A model generated the notes under the pieces. The model was not told where the DNA came from and searched no databases. It saw only the letters and a program-made list of their open reading frames with translations. Below, in pieces: positions 52,649 through 61,500 of a DNA stretch of 64,000 nucleotides (the stretch's first letter is position 1; each line of letters begins with the position of its first letter). The stretch is from Deltaproteobacteria bacterium (GTDB lineage: Bacteria; Myxococcota_A; Polyangia; Polyangiales; Ga0077539), in NCBI GenBank assembly GCA_030694465.1, contig JAUXYJ010000083.1, positions 1-64,000 of the forward strand. Reading direction: 5' to 3'. The position numbers and the translations under genes were made by a program.

Positions 52649-53995
52649 TCACTCGGCGCCGCGGACGATGCGCTGGTTCTCCTCGAGCCATCGCCACGCG
52701 GCCTCGTTGCGCGCGTGCCCGTGCCCCGCGTCGTCGTCGCGCCCCAACGCGTGATCGCCGCCGACGCTGCACTCCGCCAGCGTTCTTCCAACGTGATCTC
52801 GCGTGACGAGGATCAGCCCCGCGCGGTGGCGGGAGGTCATCACGCACAGTCGTCCCGTCGAGAGGTCGAACGCGCTCGGCTCGGTCACGTGCGAGAGCGG
52901 GTGCACGGCGATCATCAGCGCGCGTTCGAGGCCCTGCCAGCGCTCTGCCGTGTCGACCCGAATGTGCTCGGCGAGCGGTCCCAACAGACGCGTGATCCGC
53001 GAGACCATCACTCGGTGCGTGGCGACGATTCCGATGTCGCTGGCCTCGAGCGCCCAGGTCCCGTCTTCGGTGTGGATGGTGGCTCGTGCTTCCAGCGCGC
53101 GTCGAACAAGCCTCGTGACGGTCTCGGCCACGGCGCGGTCATCTGCTTCGATTGCGTCGTCCGGGGTGGGGAGGGTGAGCGCTGCGATGGTTCCACGGGC
53201 GAGAACGGCGAGCGCGCGGTCTTCCGGTGTCTGCTCGAGCGCGTCGAACGTGATCTTTCGCTGCCCATCCGCCGCCCACGAGTCGAAGTCGAAGTCGTAG
53301 AACGACTGAACGAATCGCGCCGTGTCGAACGGCAGTCGTGTCGTGACCGGCAACGAGAGCGGGTCGCACTGAACGGCAGAGTCCGCCAGCAAGACCTCCG
53401 GTGCCGCGCGATGTGGAGCGCGGTTCGCTGTCTCCCAGCGTAGCGTCTCCACGGAGATCACCGGCTCGATCTGCCCAGGGTCTCCCACGAGGACGAACGT
53501 CGCGGCGAGCTTCGAGAGTAGTTGAAATTCCGCCCACGGAAGCTGCCACGCCTCGTCGACGAACAGCGCGTCAAACAGCGGTGTGTCGCTGGTCGCCCAC
53601 TTCGCCGACGTCGCGACGATCACGCACGGGCCGTCGGGCAAATCGCTGCCGCCGCGGGCGACGGTCACCGGAGCGTCGCCGAGCTCGGGCATGTGGCTGC
53701 TCGAACACCAGCGAACGACGCTCACCTTCGAGAAGCTCGACGCCAGCCGCGCGGCGAGCTCGTCGGACTGGGCGTTGGTGAAGGTCGCGACGGCGATGCG
53801 GCGGCCGCGCAGAGCGCAGAGCGCGAGCGCGTAGGTGAGGGAGTACGTCTTTCCCGAGCCGGGAGGCGCTCGGAGGATGACGAGGGGATCCTTGCGGTCG
53901 ACGCGCGAGAGCAGCGTCGAGAGCACTTCGTCGCGCTTCGCGGCGAGCATCGTCTGTCGTGATCGCACGGTGTCTAATTGGAGTGGGTCCATCAT
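52649..53995 (-). CDS. Superfamily I helicase-like ATPase
   Basis: 448 aa, compact. Walker A LRAPPGSGKTYSL (A43-T50), Walker B ALFVDEAWQLPWAEF (~143), motif III VLVGDPGQIEPVIS (~169), C-terminal motif VMTSRHRAGLILVTRD. Same superfamily as the helicase at the window start but much shorter and lacking the large insertion; the QGLERALMIAVHPL stretch replaces the usual motif V. ATG 53995 (or 53992) lies 17 bases from its own promoter. Presumed motor for the PD-(D/E)XK nuclease encoded 1.7 kb upstream. Confidence 0.82.
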   Translation of the reverse strand: MMDPLQLDTVRSRQTMLAAKRDEVLSTLLSRVDRKDPLVILRAPPGSGKTYSLTYALALCALRGRRIAVATFTNAQSDELAARLASSFSKVSVVRWCSSSHMPELGDAPVTVARGGSDLPDGPCVIVATSAKWATSDTPLFDALFVDEAWQLPWAEFQLLSKLAATFVLVGDPGQIEPVISVETLRWETANRAPHRAAPEVLLADSAVQCDPLSLPVTTRLPFDTARFVQSFYDFDFDSWAADGQRKITFDALEQTPEDRALAVLARGTIAALTLPTPDDAIEADDRAVAETVTRLVRRALEARATIHTEDGTWALEASDIGIVATHRVMVSRITRLLGPLAEHIRVDTAERWQGLERALMIAVHPLSHVTEPSAFDLSTGRLCVMTSRHRAGLILVTRDHVGRTLAECSVGGDHALGRDDDAGHGHARNEAAWRWLEENQRIVRGAE

Positions 53996-54011
53996 CGTTC
54001 TCGCAATGAAG

Positions 54012-54038
54012 GACGATTCACGGGACGGTTTGCTGACA
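54012..54038 (-). promoter_or_regulatory. Island ECF-type promoter for the SF1 helicase
   Basis: Minus strand: TGTCAGCAA, 15-nt spacing after GTCAGC, TCGTC. Spacer sequence closely resembles that of the type III operon promoter at 21300-21326. Confidence 0.8.
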
Positions 54039-54058
54039 CGCTCCGCGCGCGGGCCGCG

Positions 54059-55621
54059 TTATCGACTGCTCTGAACGAGCTCGAGCAGGGCGTTGCGATC
54101 GCCGCTCGAGTTCGCGCTCGGGCGGCTCGGCGTAGGTTTCGACCGCGAGTGCGTGAGCCAGGCGCCCGGGCCGTCGGCGTTCCAGCTCTGCATGGCTTTG
54201 CGACGCGAGAGATCTGGGATCGTGGGCGCGACGAACGCGACGCGCTGCCCCTCGTACACGCGATCCGATGCAGCGGGAACCCGCTCGGCGACTCGCTCGT
54301 TCTTCCACCCGGTGATCTCGAGCACGATCACGCGCTCGCCGTCGCACTCTTCGATCGAGACGATGGTCGCCGTGCGCTTGGGCATCCCGTGCATCGCGAG
54401 GTCCGAGCCTTCGCGAAACTTCGTCGCGAACGCGCTCGAGCAAACGATCTCCCAGCGAATCTCCTGTGCTCGACCGCTTTTGACGGTTCGGACCGAGCGA
54501 ACGACGCCGGAGATGGCAGCGCCCTCGGCGGCCAATTGCGCGAGCAACCAACGGTCGCCGTGAACGAGTTCTGCCGCGAGGTCTGCGCTGCGAACGGTGG
54601 ACCAATAACGATTCGACGCCGCCGCGGGACTGCGGTCAGTCTCCGGGTCGATCACGAACACCCCCGGGTCGTCGCTGCTCTCGTCGACGGTTGCGAGCTT
54701 GTTTTCCGTGCGGACGTACTGCCACTGATGCTCTTCGCGCGTGAGTGCTTCGAGGGGCTCGAGAAAGCGATTGCTCGGCCGAGGATCCCGGTCGAGCAGC
54801 ATCCATGCTTCTTCGCAGAGCTTCCATCGCCGCGCGAGCTCTGGCTCGAGCACGGAGCGAATCGCACCGTCGAGCTCATCCGTTGGCTGTTGCGCCTTCT
54901 TCGCGGCGTTCATCGCGGTGAGCAGCGGTTCGAACTCGCGCTCTTCGAGCTCGGGATCGAGCGTCCAAGAGACGGCGTCGCGCTCGGCGATCTCGGCGAG
55001 ATTCTGACGGTGCGCACGCTCATCGGTCGTCGTGACGGGCAAGGGGCGGAGCCACGAGAGCAGGTAGCCCAGGTGCTGTTGGCGCAGCGATTCCCCCGGA
55101 AAAGCAAAGGTCTCTCGGAGTCTCGCGGACGCGTCGAACACGCGAATCTGCCCGTCGCGACGGCTCTCGCGAAAGAGAAAGCCCGCGGCGCGTGCGAGGC
55201 GTCGGAGGGCGGTGATGTGCTCGCGCGTTCCGTGACGAGCGCGGGTGTATCGAAGCGCGAGCAGGTGAAGCGCGTCGAGATGGGTTGCTCCAGGGACCCA
55301 CAGCTGGGTTCGAGCTGCGTCCTCGCCGGCCGAACCGAACTCGGGATGACCGACGTGCTCGAGCAGCGCGTCGGCCAGCGCGACGCAAAGGTGAGCGGTC
55401 GCGTTTTGGTCACGCGGATCCGGGACGCTCACGATCTGCGGCTCTTGACCTGGCGCGCCGACTGCGAAGCCCCACGGCGTCGCCTCGCCGGCCATGCGAA
55501 CGAACGCAAGGATCATCACGGAGCTTTGGCTCGCTCGTGGCCATGCGAGCGTTTCTGCGGTCGCGATCGCGCGCCCTTCACCCCACGCGCGCACTTGCAT
55601 CATCGTGTCGAGGTCGCTCAT
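54059..55621 (-). CDS. Unknown 520-aa protein of the helicase/nuclease cluster
   Basis: Start ATG 55621; an ATG at 55639 lies upstream of the -10 element and is unlikely. The N-terminal ~150 residues look alpha/beta (WGFAVGAPGQEPQIVSV; LCVALADALLEHVGH), the middle is helical, and the C-terminal third is beta-rich (GVVRSVRTVKSGRAQEI, RVIVLEITGWKNERV) like a small RNA/DNA-binding barrel. Disordered Ser/Pro tail. No known family. Its own promoter is 9 bases from the ATG, so the mRNA may be nearly leaderless. Confidence 0.65.
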   Translation of the reverse strand: MSDLDTMMQVRAWGEGRAIATAETLAWPRASQSSVMILAFVRMAGEATPWGFAVGAPGQEPQIVSVPDPRDQNATAHLCVALADALLEHVGHPEFGSAGEDAARTQLWVPGATHLDALHLLALRYTRARHGTREHITALRRLARAAGFLFRESRRDGQIRVFDASARLRETFAFPGESLRQQHLGYLLSWLRPLPVTTTDERAHRQNLAEIAERDAVSWTLDPELEEREFEPLLTAMNAAKKAQQPTDELDGAIRSVLEPELARRWKLCEEAWMLLDRDPRPSNRFLEPLEALTREEHQWQYVRTENKLATVDESSDDPGVFVIDPETDRSPAAASNRYWSTVRSADLAAELVHGDRWLLAQLAAEGAAISGVVRSVRTVKSGRAQEIRWEIVCSSAFATKFREGSDLAMHGMPKRTATIVSIEECDGERVIVLEITGWKNERVAERVPAASDRVYEGQRVAFVAPTIPDLSRRKAMQSWNADGPGAWLTHSRSKPTPSRPSANSSGDRNALLELVQSSR

Positions 55622-55630
55622 GTACCGAGA

Positions 55631-55657
55631 GACGAACAAAGTCGGACGTTGCTGACA
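55631..55657 (-). promoter_or_regulatory. Island ECF-type promoter for the 520-aa protein
   Basis: Minus strand: TGTCAGCAA, 15-nt spacing after GTCAGC, TCGTC, in the 40-base gap between two genes. Confidence 0.8.
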
Positions 55658-55661
55658 CGGT

Positions 55662-56768
55662 TCAGGATACTAGGGCGCGAAGCTGCCCGAATCGCCGCGA
55701 TACGGCAGCCTCGCGTTCGTTCGATGGTGTTTGCCCGCGGATGAGCTCTACCGCTTGGTCGAGTGCGACGTCGCGCAGCGCGCTCGCCGCGGCGTCTCCG
55801 AGAGCGCTCGGCGACCCCTGCTCGCACGCCTCGCGATGGCAGCGCGTGGCCCGCGCGCAGAACGAGATGCACGCCTCGCGATACGCCGTGTTTGCCTGAG
55901 AAATCACCGACAGTCTCTTCTTGGGCTCCGTGGGCGGCGCGGCGATCGACGCGAGCGCTTCGCGCAGCTGAGCGATCCCGCGCTCGGCTGCGCGCGCGCG
56001 AAACTCGAGGTCTTCGCCGCTGCGGACAGAGGGGCGGTTCGTTCCTGCCCACGAGAGGACGAGAAATCCGGTGCGTCGAACGGTGATGGTCGGGTGTCTC
56101 GCGAGCGCCGTTCGCAGCGCGAAGAGATAGAGCCCCGCTTGTGAGCGCGTCGCCGCGAGGTCGCTCGTGTCCGTGTGGCCTCCGCGATCGGGATAGACCT
56201 TCACTTCGCCGATCTCGAGCTCCCAGCGATCATCACCCATCGGGTGTGCCACGACAATGTCCGGCGCGACGATGCCTTCGCCGATCGCGCATCCCTGACC
56301 CACTGTCTCCCGCGCCGTCAAAGTCAATGCGTCGTGCATCAACGCGTGCCGCGGGTCCCGCGTGGGCGCGTCGATCGCAGGGGCGAGAAAGATGTGCGTC
56401 TTCTCGGGTCGAGCGCGCTCCCCATCGATCCACTGTGTGAACGCGCGCCGGGCCATGTCGAGGTTCTTCATCGATGGGCCTTGATTCCGTGTGAGTCTTA
56501 GATCGATCACGACGGCTTGCTCCGACGGGATCACGTTCGCCCTCGCGAGCGCGCTGCGAAGAGGCTCGGCGTCCTCGTCGAAGAGGGCGTTCTCGAAGAG
56601 CGCGCCGCGACGCAACGCGTACGGAGACTGCGCCTCGCGTGAAGGGTCTCCTTCGACCTCGGCGACATCGCGCATGGCGACGTCCATGGCGACGGAGAGC
56701 ATGTTGGCCTCGCAGGAGGGATTCTGCAGAAACTGGTCGATTCGTCGTCGAACGTTGCGGGTGCTCAT
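55662..56768 (-). CDS. PD-(D/E)XK (RecB/Cas4-like) nuclease
   Basis: 368 aa from ATG 56768. Nuclease core in order: APDIVVAHP (D170), WELEIGEVKVY (E188-V-K190), then ATRSQAGLYLFAL (Q210, Y214), the D...ExK...QxxxY pattern of RecB/Cas4-type nucleases. The N-terminal ~90 residues are helical (RRRIDQFLQNPSCEANMLSVA), and the C-terminus holds a four-Cys stretch (CISFCARATRCHREAC, ~311-326) that could bind a metal or an iron-sulfur cluster, as in Cas4/AddB. First gene of the four-gene helicase/nuclease cluster; predicted leaderless. Confidence 0.75.
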   Translation of the reverse strand: MSTRNVRRRIDQFLQNPSCEANMLSVAMDVAMRDVAEVEGDPSREAQSPYALRRGALFENALFDEDAEPLRSALARANVIPSEQAVVIDLRLTRNQGPSMKNLDMARRAFTQWIDGERARPEKTHIFLAPAIDAPTRDPRHALMHDALTLTARETVGQGCAIGEGIVAPDIVVAHPMGDDRWELEIGEVKVYPDRGGHTDTSDLAATRSQAGLYLFALRTALARHPTITVRRTGFLVLSWAGTNRPSVRSGEDLEFRARAAERGIAQLREALASIAAPPTEPKKRLSVISQANTAYREACISFCARATRCHREACEQGSPSALGDAAASALRDVALDQAVELIRGQTPSNEREAAVSRRFGQLRALVS

Positions 56769-56779
56769 CTCGTAACGAA

Positions 56780-56806
56780 GACGAACGACCGTGGCCGTTG
56801 CTGACT
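56780..56806 (-). promoter_or_regulatory. Island ECF-type promoter for the nuclease gene
   Basis: Minus strand: AGTCAGCAA, 15-nt spacing after GTCAGC, TCGTC. 11 bases before the ATG at 56768. Confidence 0.75.
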
Positions 56807-56817
56807 CGAGAACGCGC

Positions 56818-57500
56818 TCATCGGTGGCTGGCGCAGCGAAGTCCAAGGTTGGGGCTGACGTACGCCGGGACGATTCCCTCGCGGTAGGTGAGCGTGCCGC
56901 GCTCGGGGTCGTCGTCGCGCCAGCCTCCGCCAAGGACCGCTCGCTTTGTGCTCGCGGGGTCGCCGATGGGATTGCTCGCGGGCTGCGCAGCGTATGGAGC
57001 GTAGCCGTCAGCGATGCACTCGAAGACGTTTCCGCGCATGCAGTGCCCATCGCTCGCAGCGGTCGCGGCCTGCACTTGCGGGGTGTTCGCGCGACGAAGG
57101 TTGACCGCTCCGCCGACGAGCAGGCCGAGCGCGAAGCCAACGGACAACACGATGAACGCAGAGCGATTGCCGCGCGTCTGCGGCGATGCGATGAGCGATG
57201 TGCGCGCGGTGGTCGCGCTGGTGAAATTCGGCACCACGGCTGGCGGCGTTCGCTGGAGACAGTCTGCGTCGAGCCACTGCAGTAGCTTTCGCAGCGCCAC
57301 TCGCGCGGTGTTCGCGGCGAGGGTGAGCTCTTCTTCGTCCGCAGTATTCGCGTGGCCGCCGAGGTCGCCCTTGCAGCGCAGTTCGTTTCTTGACGAGACA
57401 CCGCTGGATGATCTGCAGATGCTTTTCGACGAGGTCGAGGCGCGTCGTCGAAGAGTCCGCCGCCACGCAAGCTTCGCACGACTGTGCGAGAATTTGGCTG
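56818..57500 (-). pseudogene. Frameshifted TM protein with partial sulfatase-modifying-factor (FGE) domain
   Basis: The end of the frame (MRGNVFECIADGY..., AVLGGGWRDDD, ...SPNLGLRC) matches the C-terminus of formylglycine-generating-enzyme/SUMF1 domains; the domain core is missing. A transmembrane helix (FIVLSVGFALGLLVGG) precedes it. The natural N-terminus (DLVEKHLQIIQRCLVKKR) lies in another frame joined near 57380, and no start codon leads into it. Consistent with a frameshift plus internal deletion, marking the island's decayed right edge. Confidence 0.5.
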
Positions 57501-57656
57501 GCAGATCGGGGTGTACTGCTTCAGACGTGTGCGTATCGGGGACTCCGGTCGGTGTTAGTGAAACCGAGGGAGGCCCAAGAATCATTCGGCGATTCATCCC
57601 TTCACTCCCACCCTTTGCGCAAGGTGCCGTCATGAAATTGACCCCGGATCTTCACG

Positions 57657-57983
57657 ATGTCGTTTGCGAGCGTGTACCCGCTCTATGTCGCCAAGGCCCA
57701 AAAGAAGGGACGCACCCAGGCCGAGGTCGACGAGGTGATCGCGTGGCTCACCGGCTACCGGGGCCCGTCGCTTGAGACAGCCCTGCAGAGCAAGGTCGAT
57801 TTCGAGACATTCTTTGCAGAGTGTCCATCGCTCAATCCAAACGTAGGGCTCATCAAGGGTGTCGTCTGTGGGGTCCGCGTAGAGGACGTGGCCGACCCGC
57901 TGATGCAGAAGATCCGCTACCTCGACAAACTCGTCGACGAGCTCGCTCGCGGCAAAAAGCTCGCGTCCATCCTGCGCAAATAA
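57657..57983 (+). CDS. DUF2200 family protein
   Basis: 108 aa. Strong family match by motif: MSFASVYPLYVAKAQKKGRT, VIAWLTGY, GVVCGVRVEDVADPLMQKIRYLDKLVDELARGK. Family members usually start ~8 residues earlier (RIFTMSFASVYPLY). The codons for RIFT are present, but a stop precedes them; an ATG with AAGGTG at 57632 is one base out of frame, so a small N-terminal frameshift is likely. Function of the family is unknown. First ordinary chromosomal gene right of the island. Confidence 0.85.
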   Translation: MSFASVYPLYVAKAQKKGRTQAEVDEVIAWLTGYRGPSLETALQSKVDFETFFAECPSLNPNVGLIKGVVCGVRVEDVADPLMQKIRYLDKLVDELARGKKLASILRK

Positions 57984-58017
57984 CCCGACACACGGCGCGC
58001 TGTGCGACCTTCGCGCG

Positions 58018-58521
58018 ATGCCCTCGCTCTACCAACGTGAGACCCGCGCGGTCACGCTCGCTTCGCTTCAGCCCGCCCTCAGTGAGCCGCTCGCGGCATG
58101 GGCCCGTCGCCAAGGGCTCGCGCTCGACGCGGTCACCGTGTGGTGCACCCACAGCGTCAACCCGCCAGGCCAGGCCCTGGTCGCGCGGCTCTTGGGGCGG
58201 CGAGCCAACACCGTCGACCCCGACGCCTCGCACGACACCGCCCTGGTGCTGCTCGCGACGCACTTGATCGTGGCGACCTACGGAGCGCGCCGCGGAGCCT
58301 CGGTCCTGGGGCTCGCCCTGCGAGACGCCACGGTCACGCGAGGGAGGGCGACGGTGGGCGCTTTCGGAGCCGCCGAGCCCGACGACGACGGGATCAGTAT
58401 CACCGGCTTCGCGGGGGACGAAGCGGGCCGCCCCGCGAGTTACTTCTTTGGCCTCGGTGGCGCCGAGGCCGACGCGTGCTTTGCTGCGGTCGCGCGGGCG
58501 GTGCGCGAGAGCCAAGCGTGA
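58018..58521 (+). CDS. Conserved-looking hypothetical protein
   Basis: 167 aa, 34 bases after the DUF2200 gene. Ala/Arg/Leu-rich N-terminus, then an alpha/beta stretch (VTVWCTHSVNPPGQALVARLLG; TALVLLATHLIVATYG) and a Gly/Asp-rich C-terminus. No signal peptide or recognised motif. Confidence 0.6.
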   Translation: MPSLYQRETRAVTLASLQPALSEPLAAWARRQGLALDAVTVWCTHSVNPPGQALVARLLGRRANTVDPDASHDTALVLLATHLIVATYGARRGASVLGLALRDATVTRGRATVGAFGAAEPDDDGISITGFAGDEAGRPASYFFGLGGAEADACFAAVARAVRESQA

Positions 58522-58531
58522 GCGTGAGCGC

Positions 58532-61500
58532 TCACTCGAGCCAGCGAAACACCGGCGAGCTCACCATGCTGCGGCCGTTGACACCGGCGAGATAGTGCCT
58601 GCGCACGGTCTGTGCGGGCAGCGTGTGGCCATAGATCGCGACCTCGTCGAGGGCGCCGCTGAGATAGCTCGCCGGGGTGCCCATGCCGCCCGTCATCGCG
58701 GGCGCGGTCGCCGCGCGGTGACCTAGCCGCAGCTCGCCGCGGATCTGTAGTGTTGTCGCAGCGATCTGCGCGCTCAGCTGCCCGTCGATGAACAGCCGCC
58801 CGAGGGCGCCATCAAAGGTCGCCACGACGTAGGTCCACTGCCCTGCCACGAGCAGCCCCTCGGGGGCGATCACCCGGTGCGAGGCTCCGTCGATCCCGAC
58901 AAAGTCCGCGGTGAGCGTGGTCCCCTCGGTCCATAGGTTAAAGCCCGCTCCGCGGTTGGCGTCAAAGAGCTCGATGATGGGCCTGCGCCCCGTGGTGCCT
59001 CGGGTGCGAACCCAGAGCTCGATCGCAAACCCAGCGTTGCGAGTCTGTTGCATCGCGAGGGGGGCCGCGAGCCAGGCCGAGGTCCCGTCGAGTAGCACAG
59101 CGCCGTCGTCCGAGGCCGCGAGCGCTCCGGTGGGCTCGCGCGCGGGGGTTCCTTGGTAGGTTCCGTTTTGGCTCGCGCCGCTGCTGTCCAACGCGGCGCG
59201 CGGCGGTGAGTCACTCAAGCGCAGATAGAGCTCGGGGCGCTCGAGAAGCACCTGCTGGGGATAGCGCTGTGTGAGGCAAAAAGCAGCCGGTGTGCGCTGC
59301 TCACAGCGGCCCATCGCGTTGCAAAAAGCGCTCTCACACGCCGCGTCCGAGGTACACAAGGTGCCGTCGGCCGCAGGGGGCTCGCATCGGCCCCACTGGC
59401 TGGGCTGCCAGTCGGCACCGAGTACACAGTGGAGCCCCTGCGCACAATCCAACGGGTGCGAGCACGCGAGGTCGTCGCGTCCACGCGGCTCGCAGATCCC
59501 CACCGAGGCTCCGTCGGCACGAAGGGTGAGCCTGCAGGTCGTGGGGGTGGTGCATGAGGCCTGCGCGGTCGCGAGCGCTCGCGTGGTGCTGTCTGTGGGG
59601 GAGCAGCCCGCCCGCTCAGCGCTCGTCCCCGCAAACAAGCGGCGAACATCCCGAGGCCCCGCGAGCCCACGGCAGCTCTCGGCCGTAGCCCTGAGGCTCG
59701 CTACCAAGGCTCCGGCGGCGGTGGGCACATACGTAATTCGTGGGTCTTGGGTCATCTGTCCGAGGGTCTGCTCGCAGGCCACACGCTGCTCGGTCTCGCA
59801 TGTCCCTTCGACGGTCGACGCGTCCATCGCTGGGGGAGTCACAACATCCGAGCCATCCGCGCGAGCGCCCGCGTCGGTCAGCACGTCGGGCCGGGTCGCG
59901 CTGTCTGTGCGCGCATCGCTCGCGTCCGAAGACGCATCCACGAGCAAGACATCCGGCACGGCCATGGGCTCCGCGCGGCAACACTGCCGCTCGACCGCGC
60001 ACACCTCGCGGGCCAAGCGCTCACACAGCGAGGGCGCCGTGATGGGGTCGACCGCGCCTGTGTCGCAGCCCAGCGCGCTCGCTGCCAAGCCCACGGCGAG
60101 CGAGACCGTGTGCGCGATCGGCTGTCTCTCGCGGTGCTTTGCGCGACCACGACGGGTGAGCGCGAGCAGCGCGAGCCCCGAGAACAGCCACGTCCAGCCC
60201 CGAGGCGCCGGCGCGTGGCCCGAGACCACCGCGCAGCGACAGCCCCCGGCCCCCGTCACGGGCATGCCCGCGAAGTGAGCTGGGCCCGCGATCCGCAGGC
60301 TGTTTGACAGCGTCCGTGGGTCTGCGCTCTGCGCGTCGGTCCATTGCCCAGACTCAAGCAGCCCCGCGAAGCTCCCCGAAGTGTTGACGTAGCAGCGCAG
60401 GCCCGTGGGCGCGCGGGCGCAGAGATCGACGAGCCCGTCTCCGGTGACGTCGCCGAGCCGGATTGAGCGAAACGCTGAGGGTTCGCTCCACCCCTCGAGG
60501 TCCGAGAGCCGTGGCCCTTGCAGCAGCCGCGAAAAATTCGTGCGGTCGTGGAGCCAGCAGCGGATCCCTTCGGTCTCACGAGCACAGAGATCGAGCGAGC
60601 CGTCGCCGTCAACGTCCGCGAGCATCAACGTGTTGTACGTCGAAGCGTTGTCCCAGCCATGGGCCGCTGTGAGGGAGGGTCCGTCGGTGCCCATTGCGAA
60701 CGCGCCGTTGGCCCACGCGTGGCACACGAAGGTCTCGCTGGGTTGTCGCGCGCAGAGCTCGGCGCGGCCATCTCCGTTGACATCCGCGAGGCGAATGCTG
60801 GACCAGCGCGAGACTGCGTCCCAACCGAGCGCGTCGCTCCACGCAGGGCCTTGTTCGGCTGCGAGAAAGCCCGTGGGCGCAGCTCTCCAGCACCGCACGC
60901 CCTCAGGAGCGCGCGCACAGACATCCGCGCGTCGATCCCCATCGAGGTCCCCCATACGCAGCGTGCCATAGCGCGCCGGGTCGCCGAAGCCCGCGTCGTC
61001 TGAGAGCGCATCGAGCTGCGAAATCAGTGCAAATTCGCGGGAACCTAAGCGATAACAGCGCAGCCCTTCGCGGGACCTTAGGCACAGCTCGGCGGTGTGC
61101 GCGGGGTCTCCGTCGGCGTTGACCATGAGCAGATTTGTGACCGGGCTTGCGGTGAGCACGGTCCCGAGCAGCTCGGGCTGTCCTCGCGGGTTGAGCCGCC
61201 AGCAGCGCACCGCGCGGTCGTCCGCGGCGCACAGGTCTGCGCGATGATCGCCGTCAAGGTCACCCATGCGCAGGGTCTGTGACAAGCGCGCAAGGGGTTC
61301 GCTGCGTGGCTCGGCCACGAGCGCTGCGATGGGTGCGTCAAGAACGCCCTCAAACCCATGCCCATTGGCCAACAAGCAGCGAACCCCTTGTGCGGTCAGT
61401 GCGCATGCATCCGCCCGCCCATCGCCGTCGACGTCGGTCGAGTCAAGACCCGAGCCCGAGTACAAGCTCGCCGCTTCGAGCGCACAGACGCTCTCTTCGT

